A DNA stretch of 64,000 nt from Holophaga sp. GTDB taxonomy: Bacteria > Acidobacteriota > Holophagae > Holophagales > Holophagaceae. Where the stretch lies: positions 12,599 to 76,598 of the forward strand of contig JARLGP010000003.1 in the NCBI GenBank assembly GCA_031292735.1. The letters run 5' to 3'. The stretch's first letter is position 1. Each line of letters begins with the position of its first letter. The notes under the pieces were generated by a model. The model saw only the letters and a list, made by a program, of their open reading frames with translations, was not told the DNA's origin and made no database searches. Positions 1 through 8,135 of the stretch are shown in pieces. Both the position numbers and the translations under genes were made by a program.

Positions 1-242
1 CCGGCAACTCGGAGCAACGGCCCGGATGACCGGGTCCACCTGCCCCGTTCGCTAATTCATTCTGGATCGTTGCGCCATTCAAATTGATGGGCCCGTATCC
101 GGCAAGCCATCCCGGCCAAGGGAATTTAATTGATTCCAAGGCGGTTGCTTTTGTGGCACCGAAGATGCAACTTTGGTCTGCGGTCTGGCCGGCCAGGATC
201 GGATCCAGAGCCCCGTTTCCCGTTCCGGCTTCAAGGTGCTCC

Positions 243-677
243 ATGTTCCACCCCGACCCTTCCAGGCGCCCACCAGCGAGACCCATCCGGGTCGCCCATC
301 CTGGGCTGGCCGCCCTGGTCCTGTGCGCCCTGCCGTGGTCGCTGGCCTGCATGGCCCCGGCCGCACCCAGCGCGCTGGGCAAGTGCGGCCCGAAGCCCAC
401 CCAGGAGCAGGCCGACGCCAGCGTCCGTTCCTTCTGCCCCCGGGCCCTGCCGCTTCCCTACCAGGCCGTGGTCCAGAACGTGGCCATCGTGGGTCCGGAA
501 AAGATCTACACCGGGCTGGTGCGCGGCTTGAGCTGCTCGTACGGCTGGGCGATCACCTTCCAGGTCAAGGCCAGGGACGGCCTGGGCGGCTACCAGGATT
601 TCAAGACCGTCACCATCGTCGCCTCCCCGGACGGGAAGATCCACTGGCGGCCGCAGTACGGACCGGGGTCCGACTAG
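243..677 (+). CDS. small secreted or lipoprotein-like protein of unknown function
   Basis: This is a 144-residue protein that I do not recognise as a family. The ATG at 243 is chosen because it puts a hydrophobic stretch ([15 protein letters not shown], about residues 22-36) near the N terminus. That looks like an export signal ending in a weak lipobox-like cysteine. Upstream in-frame starts would only add low-complexity residues. The mature part has several cysteines and a C-terminal half with alternating polar and hydrophobic residues, compatible with a small beta-rich periplasmic domain. Its stop overlaps the 3' end of the convergent sigma-54 activator by 4 bases. Bases 1-242 show no other gene. 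No function is proposed. Confidence 0.5.
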   Translation: MFHPDPSRRPPARPIRVAHPGLAALVLCALPWSLACMAPAAPSALGKCGPKPTQEQADASVRSFCPRALPLPYQAVVQNVAIVGPEKIYTGLVRGLSCSYGWAITFQVKARDGLGGYQDFKTVTIVASPDGKIHWRPQYGPGSD

Positions 678-2305
678 CCGACCACGCCGTAGCCCTTGAG
701 CTTGCGGTAGAGCGTCGCCGCCCCGATCTTGAGCTGCCGGGCGGTGCGGGTCTGGTTGCCGTTGTTCCGCTCCAGGGCCGCGCGGATGTATTCCTCCTCG
801 ATCTCATCCAGGGGCCGCACCATCCCTTCGGTGGCCACCGGCCGGGGAAAGGCCGAGCGGATCTCCTCGGGCAGGTCGTCCAGCTCCACCCGGGTTCCGG
901 TGGCGAGCGCCGCGGCGCGCTCCATGGTGTTCTCCAGCTCCCGCACGTTGCCCGGCCAGCCATACCCCAGCAGCCGCTGGGCGGTGGCCGGGCTGAGCCC
1001 CAGGATCCTGCGGTTCATCCCCAACGCCGAACTGGCCAGCAGCACCCGGGCCAGCGGCAGGATGTCGTCGGCCCGCTCCCGCAGCGGCGGCACGTGCAGC
1101 TCCACCACCCGGAGCCGGTAGAAGAGGTCCTGGCGGAAGGCCCCGCCCGCCACCGCCAGGGCCAGGTCGCGGTTGGTGGCGGCCAGCACTCGCACGTCGA
1201 TCGGCCGGGCCTTGTTCTCGCCGACCCGCCGGATCTCCCGCTCCTGGAGCGCCCGCAGCAGCTTGACCTGCATGCCCGGCGAGACCTCGCCGATCTCGTC
1301 CAGCAGCAGCGTCCCGCGGTTGGCGGATTCGAACAGGCCCGGCCGGTCATGGCCCGCCCCGGTGAAGGCGCCGCGCGCGTGGCCGAACAGTTCGCTTTCC
1401 AGCAGGGTCTCGGTGATGGCGCCGCAATTGACCGCGATGAACGGGCCCAGCGCCCTGGCCGAGCGGTCGTGGATCAGCCGCGCGATCCGCTCCTTGCCGG
1501 TGCCGCTTTCCCCGGTGATGAGCACGGTGGAATCGACCTTGGCCACCCGCATGGCCAGGTCCAGCACCTTGCGCATGGCCGGGCTCTTGGCCACCGTGCC
1601 ATGCGGCTCCGCCAGGGTGGGCTCGGCCCGCGCCAGCGCCTCCCGGTGGATCTTCAGCCGGCGGTCGGCGGCCTCCAGGGTTTCGGCGACCCGGTGCAGC
1701 GACAGGTCGAGGTAATCCGCGAACGGTCCCGGCCGGAAAATGCGCAAGTCCTCGGCGCGTTCATCGCCCCATTGCGCGCGGGTGCGCCCCACCAGGTGGC
1801 AGCCGGCATCGCCCTTGCCGAGGCAGCGGTCCTCCAGCACGTAGATCTCCTCGCCGGTGGTCCGGCTCAGGTAGCCGCTCAGCAGGCCGCAGATGGTCCA
1901 GCAGGTGGGGGCCTCGGCCCGGCCGAAATGCAGGAGGTGCTGCTCCGCCTCGTACGAATCCACCAGCATCACCCCCTCCGGGGAAATGGGATCGGCGCTG
2001 TCCGACTCGACCCGGAACAGGCCCTCCAGGGCGTGGATGCGGGTGCAGGCGCGGCACCAGTCCGCCTCGCTGTCCCACTGGATCCCGGCCCGCATGGCCT
2101 CGGCCACCCGCCACCCGTGGGCGAAGCCGAACTGGGTGAGCACGGCGCGCGCGGCGGTGAGGCCGAAGTTCTCCACCAGGTACCTGCGCAGCAGCCCCAT
2201 GGCCACCGCATCCAGCAGCAGCGCCCGCTGCCCGGCAAAGAGGATCACCCCTTCCTCCGGGTCCAGTTCCAACAACTCCTTGTGATCCAGATCGTCGGCG
2301 CGCAT
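674..2305 (-). CDS. sigma-54-dependent activator, XylR/DmpR type (V4R sensor, AAA+, Fis HTH)
   Basis: 543 residues in the order typical of XylR/DmpR enhancer-binding proteins. Residues about 15-110 match the XylR N-terminal region and about 110-180 form a V4R domain (Cys135, Cys161 and Cys169 visible, with CLGKGDAGC). Residues about 235-465 are the AAA+ domain, with Walker A GESGTGKE (265-272), the sigma-54 contact loop GAFTGA (312-317) and Walker [11 protein letters not shown] (331-340). The C terminus (about 503-540) is a Fis-type helix-turn-helix. In this family a small, often aromatic, ligand bound by the V4R region relieves repression of the ATPase; the ligand here cannot be told. The gene is divergent from the DUF4136 lipoprotein at 2713, which has a near-perfect -24/-12 promoter, so that gene is the likely target. 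Confidence 0.93.
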   Translation of the reverse strand: MRADDLDHKELLELDPEEGVILFAGQRALLLDAVAMGLLRRYLVENFGLTAARAVLTQFGFAHGWRVAEAMRAGIQWDSEADWCRACTRIHALEGLFRVESDSADPISPEGVMLVDSYEAEQHLLHFGRAEAPTCWTICGLLSGYLSRTTGEEIYVLEDRCLGKGDAGCHLVGRTRAQWGDERAEDLRIFRPGPFADYLDLSLHRVAETLEAADRRLKIHREALARAEPTLAEPHGTVAKSPAMRKVLDLAMRVAKVDSTVLITGESGTGKERIARLIHDRSARALGPFIAVNCGAITETLLESELFGHARGAFTGAGHDRPGLFESANRGTLLLDEIGEVSPGMQVKLLRALQEREIRRVGENKARPIDVRVLAATNRDLALAVAGGAFRQDLFYRLRVVELHVPPLRERADDILPLARVLLASSALGMNRRILGLSPATAQRLLGYGWPGNVRELENTMERAAALATGTRVELDDLPEEIRSAFPRPVATEGMVRPLDEIEEEYIRAALERNNGNQTRTARQLKIGAATLYRKLKGYGVVG

Positions 2306-2370
2306 GGATCCCGCCTATGGCTGCCTTTGCAGGCAATGGTAATTCACTGCGGGGTGATTTCCTCAACTTT

Positions 2371-2460
2371 AGTGGCCGTTACGGAATAACCATGGCTAGA
2401 CCTCATCATTTCACTACGGCCACTTATGCCGGGGCCGCGCGAAACAGCAATGGTTATTGC
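2371..2460. promoter_or_regulatory. inverted repeats, candidate upstream activator site
   Basis: AGTGGCCGT (2371-2379) is repeated as its exact reverse complement ACGGCCACT (2416-2424). AATAACCAT (2385-2393) is repeated inverted as ATGGTTATT (2450-2458). The latter lies inside the dyad GCAATGGTTATTGC (2447-2460). The cluster sits between the activator gene and the -24/-12 promoter at 2620, at a distance usual for enhancer-binding protein sites. Assignment as the activator's binding site is inference. Confidence 0.45.
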
Positions 2461-2619
2461 ACGACAACGGCTTAAGAGTCCTCAGACCTGGACCCGGCGG
2501 GTCCCTGTCCGCCCCGATCCTTCAAATTGATGCCGGCGGTCGTTCAGGATGATGAATGCGGCCGGGCCAGGGGACGATAAGCCTCAACCAAATATGTGGA
2601 ATAAGTAATAGTTAGCCTA

Positions 2620-2635
2620 TGGCACAAAAGATGCT
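2620..2635 (+). promoter_or_regulatory. sigma-54 (-24/-12) promoter
   Basis: TGGCAC-AAAAG-ATGCT matches the consensus TGGCAC-N5-TTGCW at all but one base. The invariant GG (2621-2622) and GC (2633-2634) are separated by exactly 10 bases. Transcription would start near 2646, about 65 bases before the DUF4136 gene at 2713. The divergent neighbour is a sigma-54 activator, which supports the call. Confidence 0.65.
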
Positions 2636-2712
2636 GTTTGTTGCCTTCCCGGGATCCATCCGGCCCGGGGCCGCGACGTTCCCGACCCGGCTTGCATCCA
2701 CATGAGGTCTAG

Positions 2713-3267
2713 ATGAGATACCTGCGTCCCCTGCTGGCCGCCAGCGCCATGACCCTGGTGCTGGCCTGTTCCGGCCCTTCCGTCCAGTTCGACTATGATG
2801 CCAGGACCTCGTTTTCCGCGTACCAGAGCTACGCCTGGCAGCAGGCGCCTCCGGGCGGGCGGCCGGGCCAGTTCAGCAACGCCATCGTCCGCGGCCGGGT
2901 CCAGCGCGCGGTGGAGGCGGAACTGGGCGCCAAGGGGTTCATCCAGGCGGAGGATACCGCCAGCCCGGATTTCCTGGTGACCTACTACCCGCTCCGGGAG
3001 TCCAGCCGGTCGCAGCAGGTGCACCTGGGCCTGGGCTTCGGGATGGGCCCCCTGGGGATGGGGATCGCCGCTCCGGTGGGCGACCCGCACCGGGAGGCCA
3101 TGGCCGGCCTGGTGCTGGAGATCCAGGATTTCCGGTCCGGATCGGTGGTCTGGAAAGCCTCCACCGAGTCCACCTTCCAGGGTTCGGACAGCCCGGAAGA
3201 GGCCGATTCCGACGTGAAGGCGGCCGTCCACAACATGTTCAAGCGCTTCCCCCCGCCGGGAAAGTAG
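2713..3267 (+). CDS. DUF4136 domain lipoprotein
   Basis: 184 residues with a clear lipoprotein signal: hydrophobic LLAASAMTLVLAC, with Cys19 as the lipidation site. The body resembles the DUF4136 family, starting SVQFDYDARTSFSAYQSYAW, with a conserved region rich in G and P around VHLGLGFGMG and a C-terminal VHNMFKRFPP. DUF4136 proteins are periplasmic or outer-membrane lipoproteins of unknown role, often in stress or envelope loci. The gene is monocistronic here and preceded by the sigma-54 promoter at 2620, so it is probably made on demand under the divergent V4R-type activator. The ATG at 2713 follows an AGGT-containing ribosome site and is the only start that keeps the signal peptide intact. 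Confidence 0.85.
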   Translation: MRYLRPLLAASAMTLVLACSGPSVQFDYDARTSFSAYQSYAWQQAPPGGRPGQFSNAIVRGRVQRAVEAELGAKGFIQAEDTASPDFLVTYYPLRESSRSQQVHLGLGFGMGPLGMGIAAPVGDPHREAMAGLVLEIQDFRSGSVVWKASTESTFQGSDSPEEADSDVKAAVHNMFKRFPPPGK

Positions 3268-3521
3268 CCGCCGGAACCGCCGTCGTCCCCAGAAAGGGCC
3301 CCATGTTACTGACTATCGTAGTGATTCTCCTGGTGCTCGGGGCCGCGGTGCTGCTGAGCGGATCCCCGTTCGGCGCCCTCCGCCTGCTGTCCTGCTCGTG
3401 GTCGAGCTCCCGGCCCGGGCCGGCCGGCACCGGCTCGCCCAGCAGCTTCCTGCGCAGCGGGTCCAGGACCGTCGGGCTGCCCTGCCGGACCACCCAGTCG
3501 GTGATCCAGCTCATCCATTCG

Positions 3522-3542
3522 GCGGCCGCGCGGAGCGGCCGC
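3522..3542 (-). terminator. hairpin just after the pepD operon (terminator-like, no U-run)
   Basis: GCGGCCGC (3522-3529) and GCGGCCGC (3535-3542) form an 8-bp stem with a 5-base loop, five bases past the stop of the last minus-strand gene. No T-run follows on the minus strand, so termination may be weak or Rho-assisted. Confidence 0.35.
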
Positions 3543-3546
3543 TGAG

Positions 3547-4698
3547 CTATCCGAAAAAAAGCGGCCGGGCCTGTTCCACGCAGGCGGCGGCGTAGAGGAA
3601 CATGGAGGCCGACCAGGTCTGCCAATCCTGGCCGGACGGGGCGCCGGTCTGCGCCTTGAACCATTCGTTGAAGCCGTAGGCCACCTTGGCTTCCCGGGCG
3701 GGTTGCACCAGCTCGGCGAGGACCAGCAGCTTCTCCTCGGCCAGCCGCTGGCGTCCCGCGGCCACCAGGGCGGCCACGTAGAAGCCGCAGATGAACGGCC
3801 AGATGCCGCCGTTGTGGTAGTCCCCCGGCATGTTGAATTGCTCGTAGCGCGGGTGCCAATCGAAATCGGAGGGCTGCACGAAGGGGAAGAAGCAGGGCGG
3901 CAGGTCTACCGCCAGTTGGCCGCGCTGGCGCAGGGCCTCGCACTCCGCCTCGATCCAGGTCACCATCCGCGCCGCCCGGGAAGGGGGCGCCATCCCGGTG
4001 AGGATGGCCAGGCTGTTGCCCAGCAGGTCGCAGCGCTCGTCCCTCAGCATCTTGTATGACCACATGGCGTAGATGGGCTGGCCGTGGATGGCCAGGCCCT
4101 CCACCGGGTGGCTGCGGTCCACGTGGTCGTCGCGCCCGTTGACCGCGGCCTGCAGCGCGCCCGCCCGAACATCCTGCCCCAGGAGCTTGAGGTAGCCGTA
4201 GACCAGGGCGTTCACGAACAGGCCGTGGCCCAGCACCCAGTGCTCGTCCCGCCAGTCGCTGGTGGGCTGCTGGGCCACCATCACCCGGTCGTCCGGGGAC
4301 TGGTATTCCATCCAGCGCAGGGCCTTCCGCACCGCGAAATCCAGGTAGTCGGGAACCCCGTTCACCTGGCGCAGGATGCCCGCCACCAGGAGGAACAGCG
4401 GGGTGGTGTCGCTGGCGCCCCGGTCTTCCGGATTGTGCACCAGCGAAGGGATGTGCCCCAGGGGGCTCTGGTTCTCCGCCAGCTTGGCCATCACCCGCTC
4501 CAGCGCCTGGACCAGCACCCGGTTGCCCGAAGCCAGCACGCCCAGGGCGGAGATCAGCAGATCCCGGGTGTAGGGCTCGGGGTAGCCCCAGCCCGCGGTG
4601 CGCGGCAGGCCCTGGAAGGGGCCGTGGACGTTGTGCAGCAGCACCTCCAGCGCCGCGGCCTTGGCCTGCTCGATCTTCCCGCTTTCGTTCACGACCAT
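3547..4698 (-). CDS. six-hairpin glycosidase, GH100/amylo-alpha-1,6-glucosidase-like
   Basis: 383 residues resembling alpha/alpha six-hairpin glycosidases, closest in style to GH100 invertase-like and glycogen-debranching C-terminal domains. Visible hallmarks are GYPEPYTRDLLIS near residue 38, SDWRDEHW near 148, and DYHNGGIWPFICGFYVAAL near 295 followed by WQTWSASMFLYAA at the end. The Asp and Glu residues in these motifs are the likely catalytic acids. There is no signal peptide, so it should act in the cytoplasm. Its start lies one base past the stop of the glycosyltransferase, so the two are translationally coupled and probably make and degrade the same sugar or glucoside. The substrate cannot be read from sequence. 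Confidence 0.72.
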   Translation of the reverse strand: MVVNESGKIEQAKAAALEVLLHNVHGPFQGLPRTAGWGYPEPYTRDLLISALGVLASGNRVLVQALERVMAKLAENQSPLGHIPSLVHNPEDRGASDTTPLFLLVAGILRQVNGVPDYLDFAVRKALRWMEYQSPDDRVMVAQQPTSDWRDEHWVLGHGLFVNALVYGYLKLLGQDVRAGALQAAVNGRDDHVDRSHPVEGLAIHGQPIYAMWSYKMLRDERCDLLGNSLAILTGMAPPSRAARMVTWIEAECEALRQRGQLAVDLPPCFFPFVQPSDFDWHPRYEQFNMPGDYHNGGIWPFICGFYVAALVAAGRQRLAEEKLLVLAELVQPAREAKVAYGFNEWFKAQTGAPSGQDWQTWSASMFLYAAACVEQARPLFFG

Positions 4699-4699
4699 G

Positions 4700-5842
4700 T
4701 CACACCATCCCCAGTTGTTCCGAAAGGATTTCCACCAGCCGCGCGGCCACCAGCCGATAGTCGAAGTTCGCCGTCACCCGGGCCCGGCCGGCCGCGCCCA
4801 TGCGCTGCCGGAGCTGGGCGTCGCCCAGCAGCAGGCGCAGCGCGGAGGCGATGTCCGGAACGCTGGCGCGGTAGTCCGCCACCCGGGGCCGGTCGAAGCG
4901 CACGATGTGCCCGGGGGGATAGCCGGCCGCCGGTCCCAGCACGGCCTCGGTGATGGTGTTCTCCTGGGCCACCCCGGCCAGGAACGCGGTCTCGCCGTGC
5001 ACCAGGGTGTCCAGCATGGCCATGGCGGCGATGCCGATCACCGGCTTGCCGCAGGCGCCGGCCTCCACCTGGGGCATGCCGAAGCCCTCCAGGCGGGATG
5101 GCGCGGCGTACACGTCGCAGGCGGCCAGGAGGTAGGGCATGAGGTTGCGGGACACCCGGTGGGTGGGGAAGCTCACCCGGTCGGCCAGCCCCAGGTCGGC
5201 GGCCAGCTCCTGGTCCAGCGCGTTCTGCACGTCGGTCCTGGGCTGCGGCCAGACCTTGCAGACGTAGCGGAAATCCGGCACCTCGTCCATCACCTGGGCC
5301 AGGGCCTCCATGACCTCCCGGCCGCCCTTGGAGGCGGCGTCCCCGCCCACGGTCAGCACCAGCAGCTGGTCCGGCCCCACGCCCAGGATGCTGCGCATGG
5401 TGCCCACCTTGGGGTCGTCGGGGTCCCGGGGCACGAAGGCGTCGGTATCGCAGCCCACCGGCAGCACCACCATGTGGTCCCCGCGGATGCCGTCCCGCAC
5501 GAAGGTCTCCTTCACCCAGTTGGCGGTCACCAGGATCAGGGGCAGCACATTGAGCTCCTGCCGGTAGTTGGCCACGTAGCCGTCGGCCAGCAGCCAGGGC
5601 ACCGCGGTCATGCCGAAGCGCTGGGGATGCTGGACCAGGTCCGGGTAGTCGCCCCAGAAGCCCACCCCCACCACCACGTCGGGCTTGAACCAGTGGTAGT
5701 ACCACTCCTTTTCCAGGTCCGACTTGAGGTGCGCCGGCATGGCGTCCACCCCCAGCTCCAGCAGCCCGCGGTAGAGCAGGTCGCCCTGGGTGGCCAGCCC
5801 GCCGGGGGCGGGGGGATAATCGTAGAGCACCAGTACTTTCAT
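4700..5842 (-). CDS. family 4 glycosyltransferase (GT-B fold)
   Basis: 380 residues with the GT-B two-domain layout. The N-terminal half begins MKVLVLYDYPPAPGGLATQG, with the Gly-rich acceptor-side loop. The C-terminal half has LTVGGDAASKGGREVMEAL (donor-side Lys), then YAAPSRLEGFGMPQVEAGACG, the EGFG-x7-E motif that binds the nucleotide-sugar in GT4 enzymes. It is a retaining, nucleotide-sugar-dependent cytoplasmic transferase by family. The start overlaps the PqqD-like gene's stop by four bases (ATGA) and the stop abuts the glycosidase gene, so all three are coupled. An unusual feature is its residence in a peptide-uptake operon. A glucosyl-solute or glycan role is possible; the acceptor is unknown. 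Confidence 0.85.
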   Translation of the reverse strand: MKVLVLYDYPPAPGGLATQGDLLYRGLLELGVDAMPAHLKSDLEKEWYYHWFKPDVVVGVGFWGDYPDLVQHPQRFGMTAVPWLLADGYVANYRQELNVLPLILVTANWVKETFVRDGIRGDHMVVLPVGCDTDAFVPRDPDDPKVGTMRSILGVGPDQLLVLTVGGDAASKGGREVMEALAQVMDEVPDFRYVCKVWPQPRTDVQNALDQELAADLGLADRVSFPTHRVSRNLMPYLLAACDVYAAPSRLEGFGMPQVEAGACGKPVIGIAAMAMLDTLVHGETAFLAGVAQENTITEAVLGPAAGYPPGHIVRFDRPRVADYRASVPDIASALRLLLGDAQLRQRMGAAGRARVTANFDYRLVAARLVEILSEQLGMV

Positions 5843-6198
5843 GGAAGTTTCACCTCGGTGAAGCGGATCCAGCCTCGTTTGGCGATGTAGCGCATGAACT
5901 TGACGATCCTGGCCACGGCCTGGTCCAGCTCGTCCCCGGTCTTCTCGGCCTGGATGCGGGCGATGTCCAGGACGTTCCGGGTGCCGTCCATGCTCAGCCA
6001 GGCCGAGGAGGAAAGCTCGTCCAGCTCCAGGTCCGAAACCGGCTCCCGGTGCGCCAGCCTGGCCATCAGCCGCTTGACTGGATGGATCTCGAAGGCCAGC
6101 AGGACCCGCCCGGCCCCGGTCACGGTGAACCGCTGGCGGATCTCGGGAACGTAGAGGACAAAGTTGTAGGCGTCCTTGGCGCGGTTCTCCGGGCTCAT
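5839..6198 (-). CDS. PqqD-like peptide-binding protein
   Basis: 119 residues. The start at 6198 is fixed by an ATGA overlap with the stop of the transporter gene. The C-terminal 75 residues resemble the PqqD/RRE fold: a short beta segment ending AWLSMDGTRNVLDIARI, then a helix with a final FMRYIAKRGWIRF. PqqD proteins bind leader peptides and present them to maturation enzymes in RiPP pathways. No radical SAM enzyme or evident precursor peptide is nearby, so here it may instead regulate or bind another peptide or protein. The operon partners are a peptide transporter, an X-His dipeptidase and a glycosyltransferase. Moderate confidence in the fold, low in the function. Confidence 0.6.
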   Translation of the reverse strand: MSPENRAKDAYNFVLYVPEIRQRFTVTGAGRVLLAFEIHPVKRLMARLAHREPVSDLELDELSSSAWLSMDGTRNVLDIARIQAEKTGDELDQAVARIVKFMRYIAKRGWIRFTEVKLP

Positions 6199-8123
6199 TC
6201 CGCCCTCGCCTTGCGCAGGGAGTACCAGTACATCCAGGCCCCCAGCAGCAGGAACATGGCCACCGCCAGCAGGCTGCTCTTGCCCAGGGCCGGGAACAGC
6301 TTGAGGCCGAAGGCCATGGGGATCCCCAGCGCGGCGAACAGCCCCACCACGATGCCCATCAGCGCGTCTCCCGCCACGATGCCCGAGGCGAGCAGGATGC
6401 CCTTGTCCACCGCCTCGTCCTTCCCGCCGGCCTTGCCTTTGCGTTCCACCAGCGTGCGGATGAGGCCGCCAGCGAACACCGCCGCGGTGAGCCCGATGGG
6501 CAGGTAGATGCCCAGCGCCACCGCGAGGATCGGCACGTCCATCAGGAAGCAGAACAGGGCCAGCGCCACGCCCACCAGGACCAGGGTCCACGGCAGCTGG
6601 CCGGTCATGATGCCCTGCACGATCATCTTCATGAGCGTCGCCTGGGGCGCGGGAACCGCGATGCTGCCGATCCCGTACGCCTTGTTCAGCAGCATCAGGG
6701 TGCCCGCGGCGCCCACCGCGGCCACCGACAGGGCGATGAACATGCCGGCCTGCACGTTCCTGGGATTGCCGCCGATGATGAAGGTGGTCTTGAGGCTCTG
6801 GGCGGTGCCGCCGGCCACGGCGATGGCGATGCAGGTGACCCCGCCGATCATGAGCGCGGTGGTCATGCCGTGGCTGCCGGTGTTGCCCATGAGCTTCAGG
6901 ACGGTGGTGACGATGAGCAGCGCCGCGATGGTCATGCCGGACACCGGGTTGTTGGAGGCGCCGATGAGGCCGACCATCCGGCCCGACACCACCGCGAAGA
7001 AGAAGCTGAACAGCACGGCCATGAGCGACCCCACCGGGCCGCCGCCCACCACCGGGACGAACCAGACCAGAAGGAAGCCCAGCACCGCCGCCCCGATGAC
7101 CCAGGTGAGCGGCGCCTCGTGGTTCATCCGGGTGACCTTGCCGGCGGCGCCCTTGCGCATGCCCCCGGCGGCCTGCTTGAAGCTGGACACGATGGTGGGC
7201 AGGGAGCGCAGCAGGGAGATGAAGCCCCCGGCCGCCACCGCCCCGGCGCCCACGTAGCGGATGTAGTTGGACCAGATGGCCGTGGCGTCCATCTGCGCCA
7301 CCGGGACGGTGGAGGGATAGAGCGGCTGCGCCACCCCGGCCCCGAACAGCTTCAGCAGGGGGATCAGCGCCAGCCAGGCCACCACCGAGCCGCCGAACAT
7401 CAGCATGGAGGTCTTGGTGCCGACGATGAAGCCGACCCCCATGAGCGAGGCGATGGCGTCCAGGCTGACCATGGTGCCCTGGTAGGACCTGATGGTGTAG
7501 GAGGCGCTTTCGCTCCAGAAGCCGAACCCGCCGGAAAGCAGCTTGAAGCCGGAGCCGACCCCCATGCCCATGAGCACGGTGCGGAACCCGCCGCCGCCCT
7601 CGGTGCCGGTGACCAGCACCTCCGCGGCGGCCATGGACTCGGGATAGATGAGGGTGCCGTGCTCTTCCACGATGAGGTAGCGGCGCACCGGGGTGATGAA
7701 GAAGTCCCCCATGAGGCCGCCGATGATGGTGACTATCACGATGGTTGTGATGCTCAGGCCGAACCCCAGCAGCAGCAGGGCGGGAAGCACGAAGATGATG
7801 CCGCCGGCGATGGATTCGCCCATGGCGGCCAGGGAGGCCACCATGTTGGCCTCCAGGATGAAGTTCCGTTTGAACACCCGGCGCAGCAGCCCGATGGCGA
7901 GGATCGCCCCGGGAATGCCGGCGGAGATGGTCATGCCCACCTTGAGGCCGAGGTAGGTGTTGGCCGCGGCGAACAGGAGGGCGAACAGGATGCCCATGAT
8001 GATGGAATACCCGGTGATTTCCGGCATCACCTCGGTGGTGGGCACGTAGGGCACGTACTCGCTGCCCTTGCAGCCGCCGTAGGAGTTCTTGGACAACCCG
8101 GACGCTTCAGCTTCGGCTTTCAT
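6195..8123 (-). CDS. OPT family oligopeptide transporter
   Basis: 642 residues, almost entirely hydrophobic, with roughly 14-16 membrane spans. The family signature regions are visible: an N-terminal VPYVPTTEVMPEITGYSIIMG, then NTYLGLKVGMTISAGIPGA, NFILEANMVASLAAMGESIAGG and a late SLMAVLFSFFFAVVSGRMVG. Members of the OPT family carry di- to pentapeptides, or metal-peptide chelates in the YSL branch, by proton symport across the inner membrane. The gene follows pepD by 12 bases, which points to import of short peptides for cleavage. Its stop overlaps the PqqD-like start by four bases. The length is normal for bacterial OPT proteins. Confidence 0.93.
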   Translation of the reverse strand: MKAEAEASGLSKNSYGGCKGSEYVPYVPTTEVMPEITGYSIIMGILFALLFAAANTYLGLKVGMTISAGIPGAILAIGLLRRVFKRNFILEANMVASLAAMGESIAGGIIFVLPALLLLGFGLSITTIVIVTIIGGLMGDFFITPVRRYLIVEEHGTLIYPESMAAAEVLVTGTEGGGGFRTVLMGMGVGSGFKLLSGGFGFWSESASYTIRSYQGTMVSLDAIASLMGVGFIVGTKTSMLMFGGSVVAWLALIPLLKLFGAGVAQPLYPSTVPVAQMDATAIWSNYIRYVGAGAVAAGGFISLLRSLPTIVSSFKQAAGGMRKGAAGKVTRMNHEAPLTWVIGAAVLGFLLVWFVPVVGGGPVGSLMAVLFSFFFAVVSGRMVGLIGASNNPVSGMTIAALLIVTTVLKLMGNTGSHGMTTALMIGGVTCIAIAVAGGTAQSLKTTFIIGGNPRNVQAGMFIALSVAAVGAAGTLMLLNKAYGIGSIAVPAPQATLMKMIVQGIMTGQLPWTLVLVGVALALFCFLMDVPILAVALGIYLPIGLTAAVFAGGLIRTLVERKGKAGGKDEAVDKGILLASGIVAGDALMGIVVGLFAALGIPMAFGLKLFPALGKSSLLAVAMFLLLGAWMYWYSLRKARAE

Positions 8124-8135
8124 GGCATCCCCTTT

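Noticed and set aside
173..2389. Very long open frame (over 700 codons) on the plus strand opposite the sigma-54 activator
   Set aside because: It is the antisense shadow of a clear gene. Its translation is rich in H, G, R and Q with no domain, as expected for antisense of GC-rich codons.
3303..3545. Possible 80-residue plus-strand protein starting with a single hydrophobic helix
   Set aside because: Only the first 20 residues look protein-like (a DUF3309-style helix); the rest is Ser/Arg/Pro-rich. No clear ribosome site. Left out as unproven.
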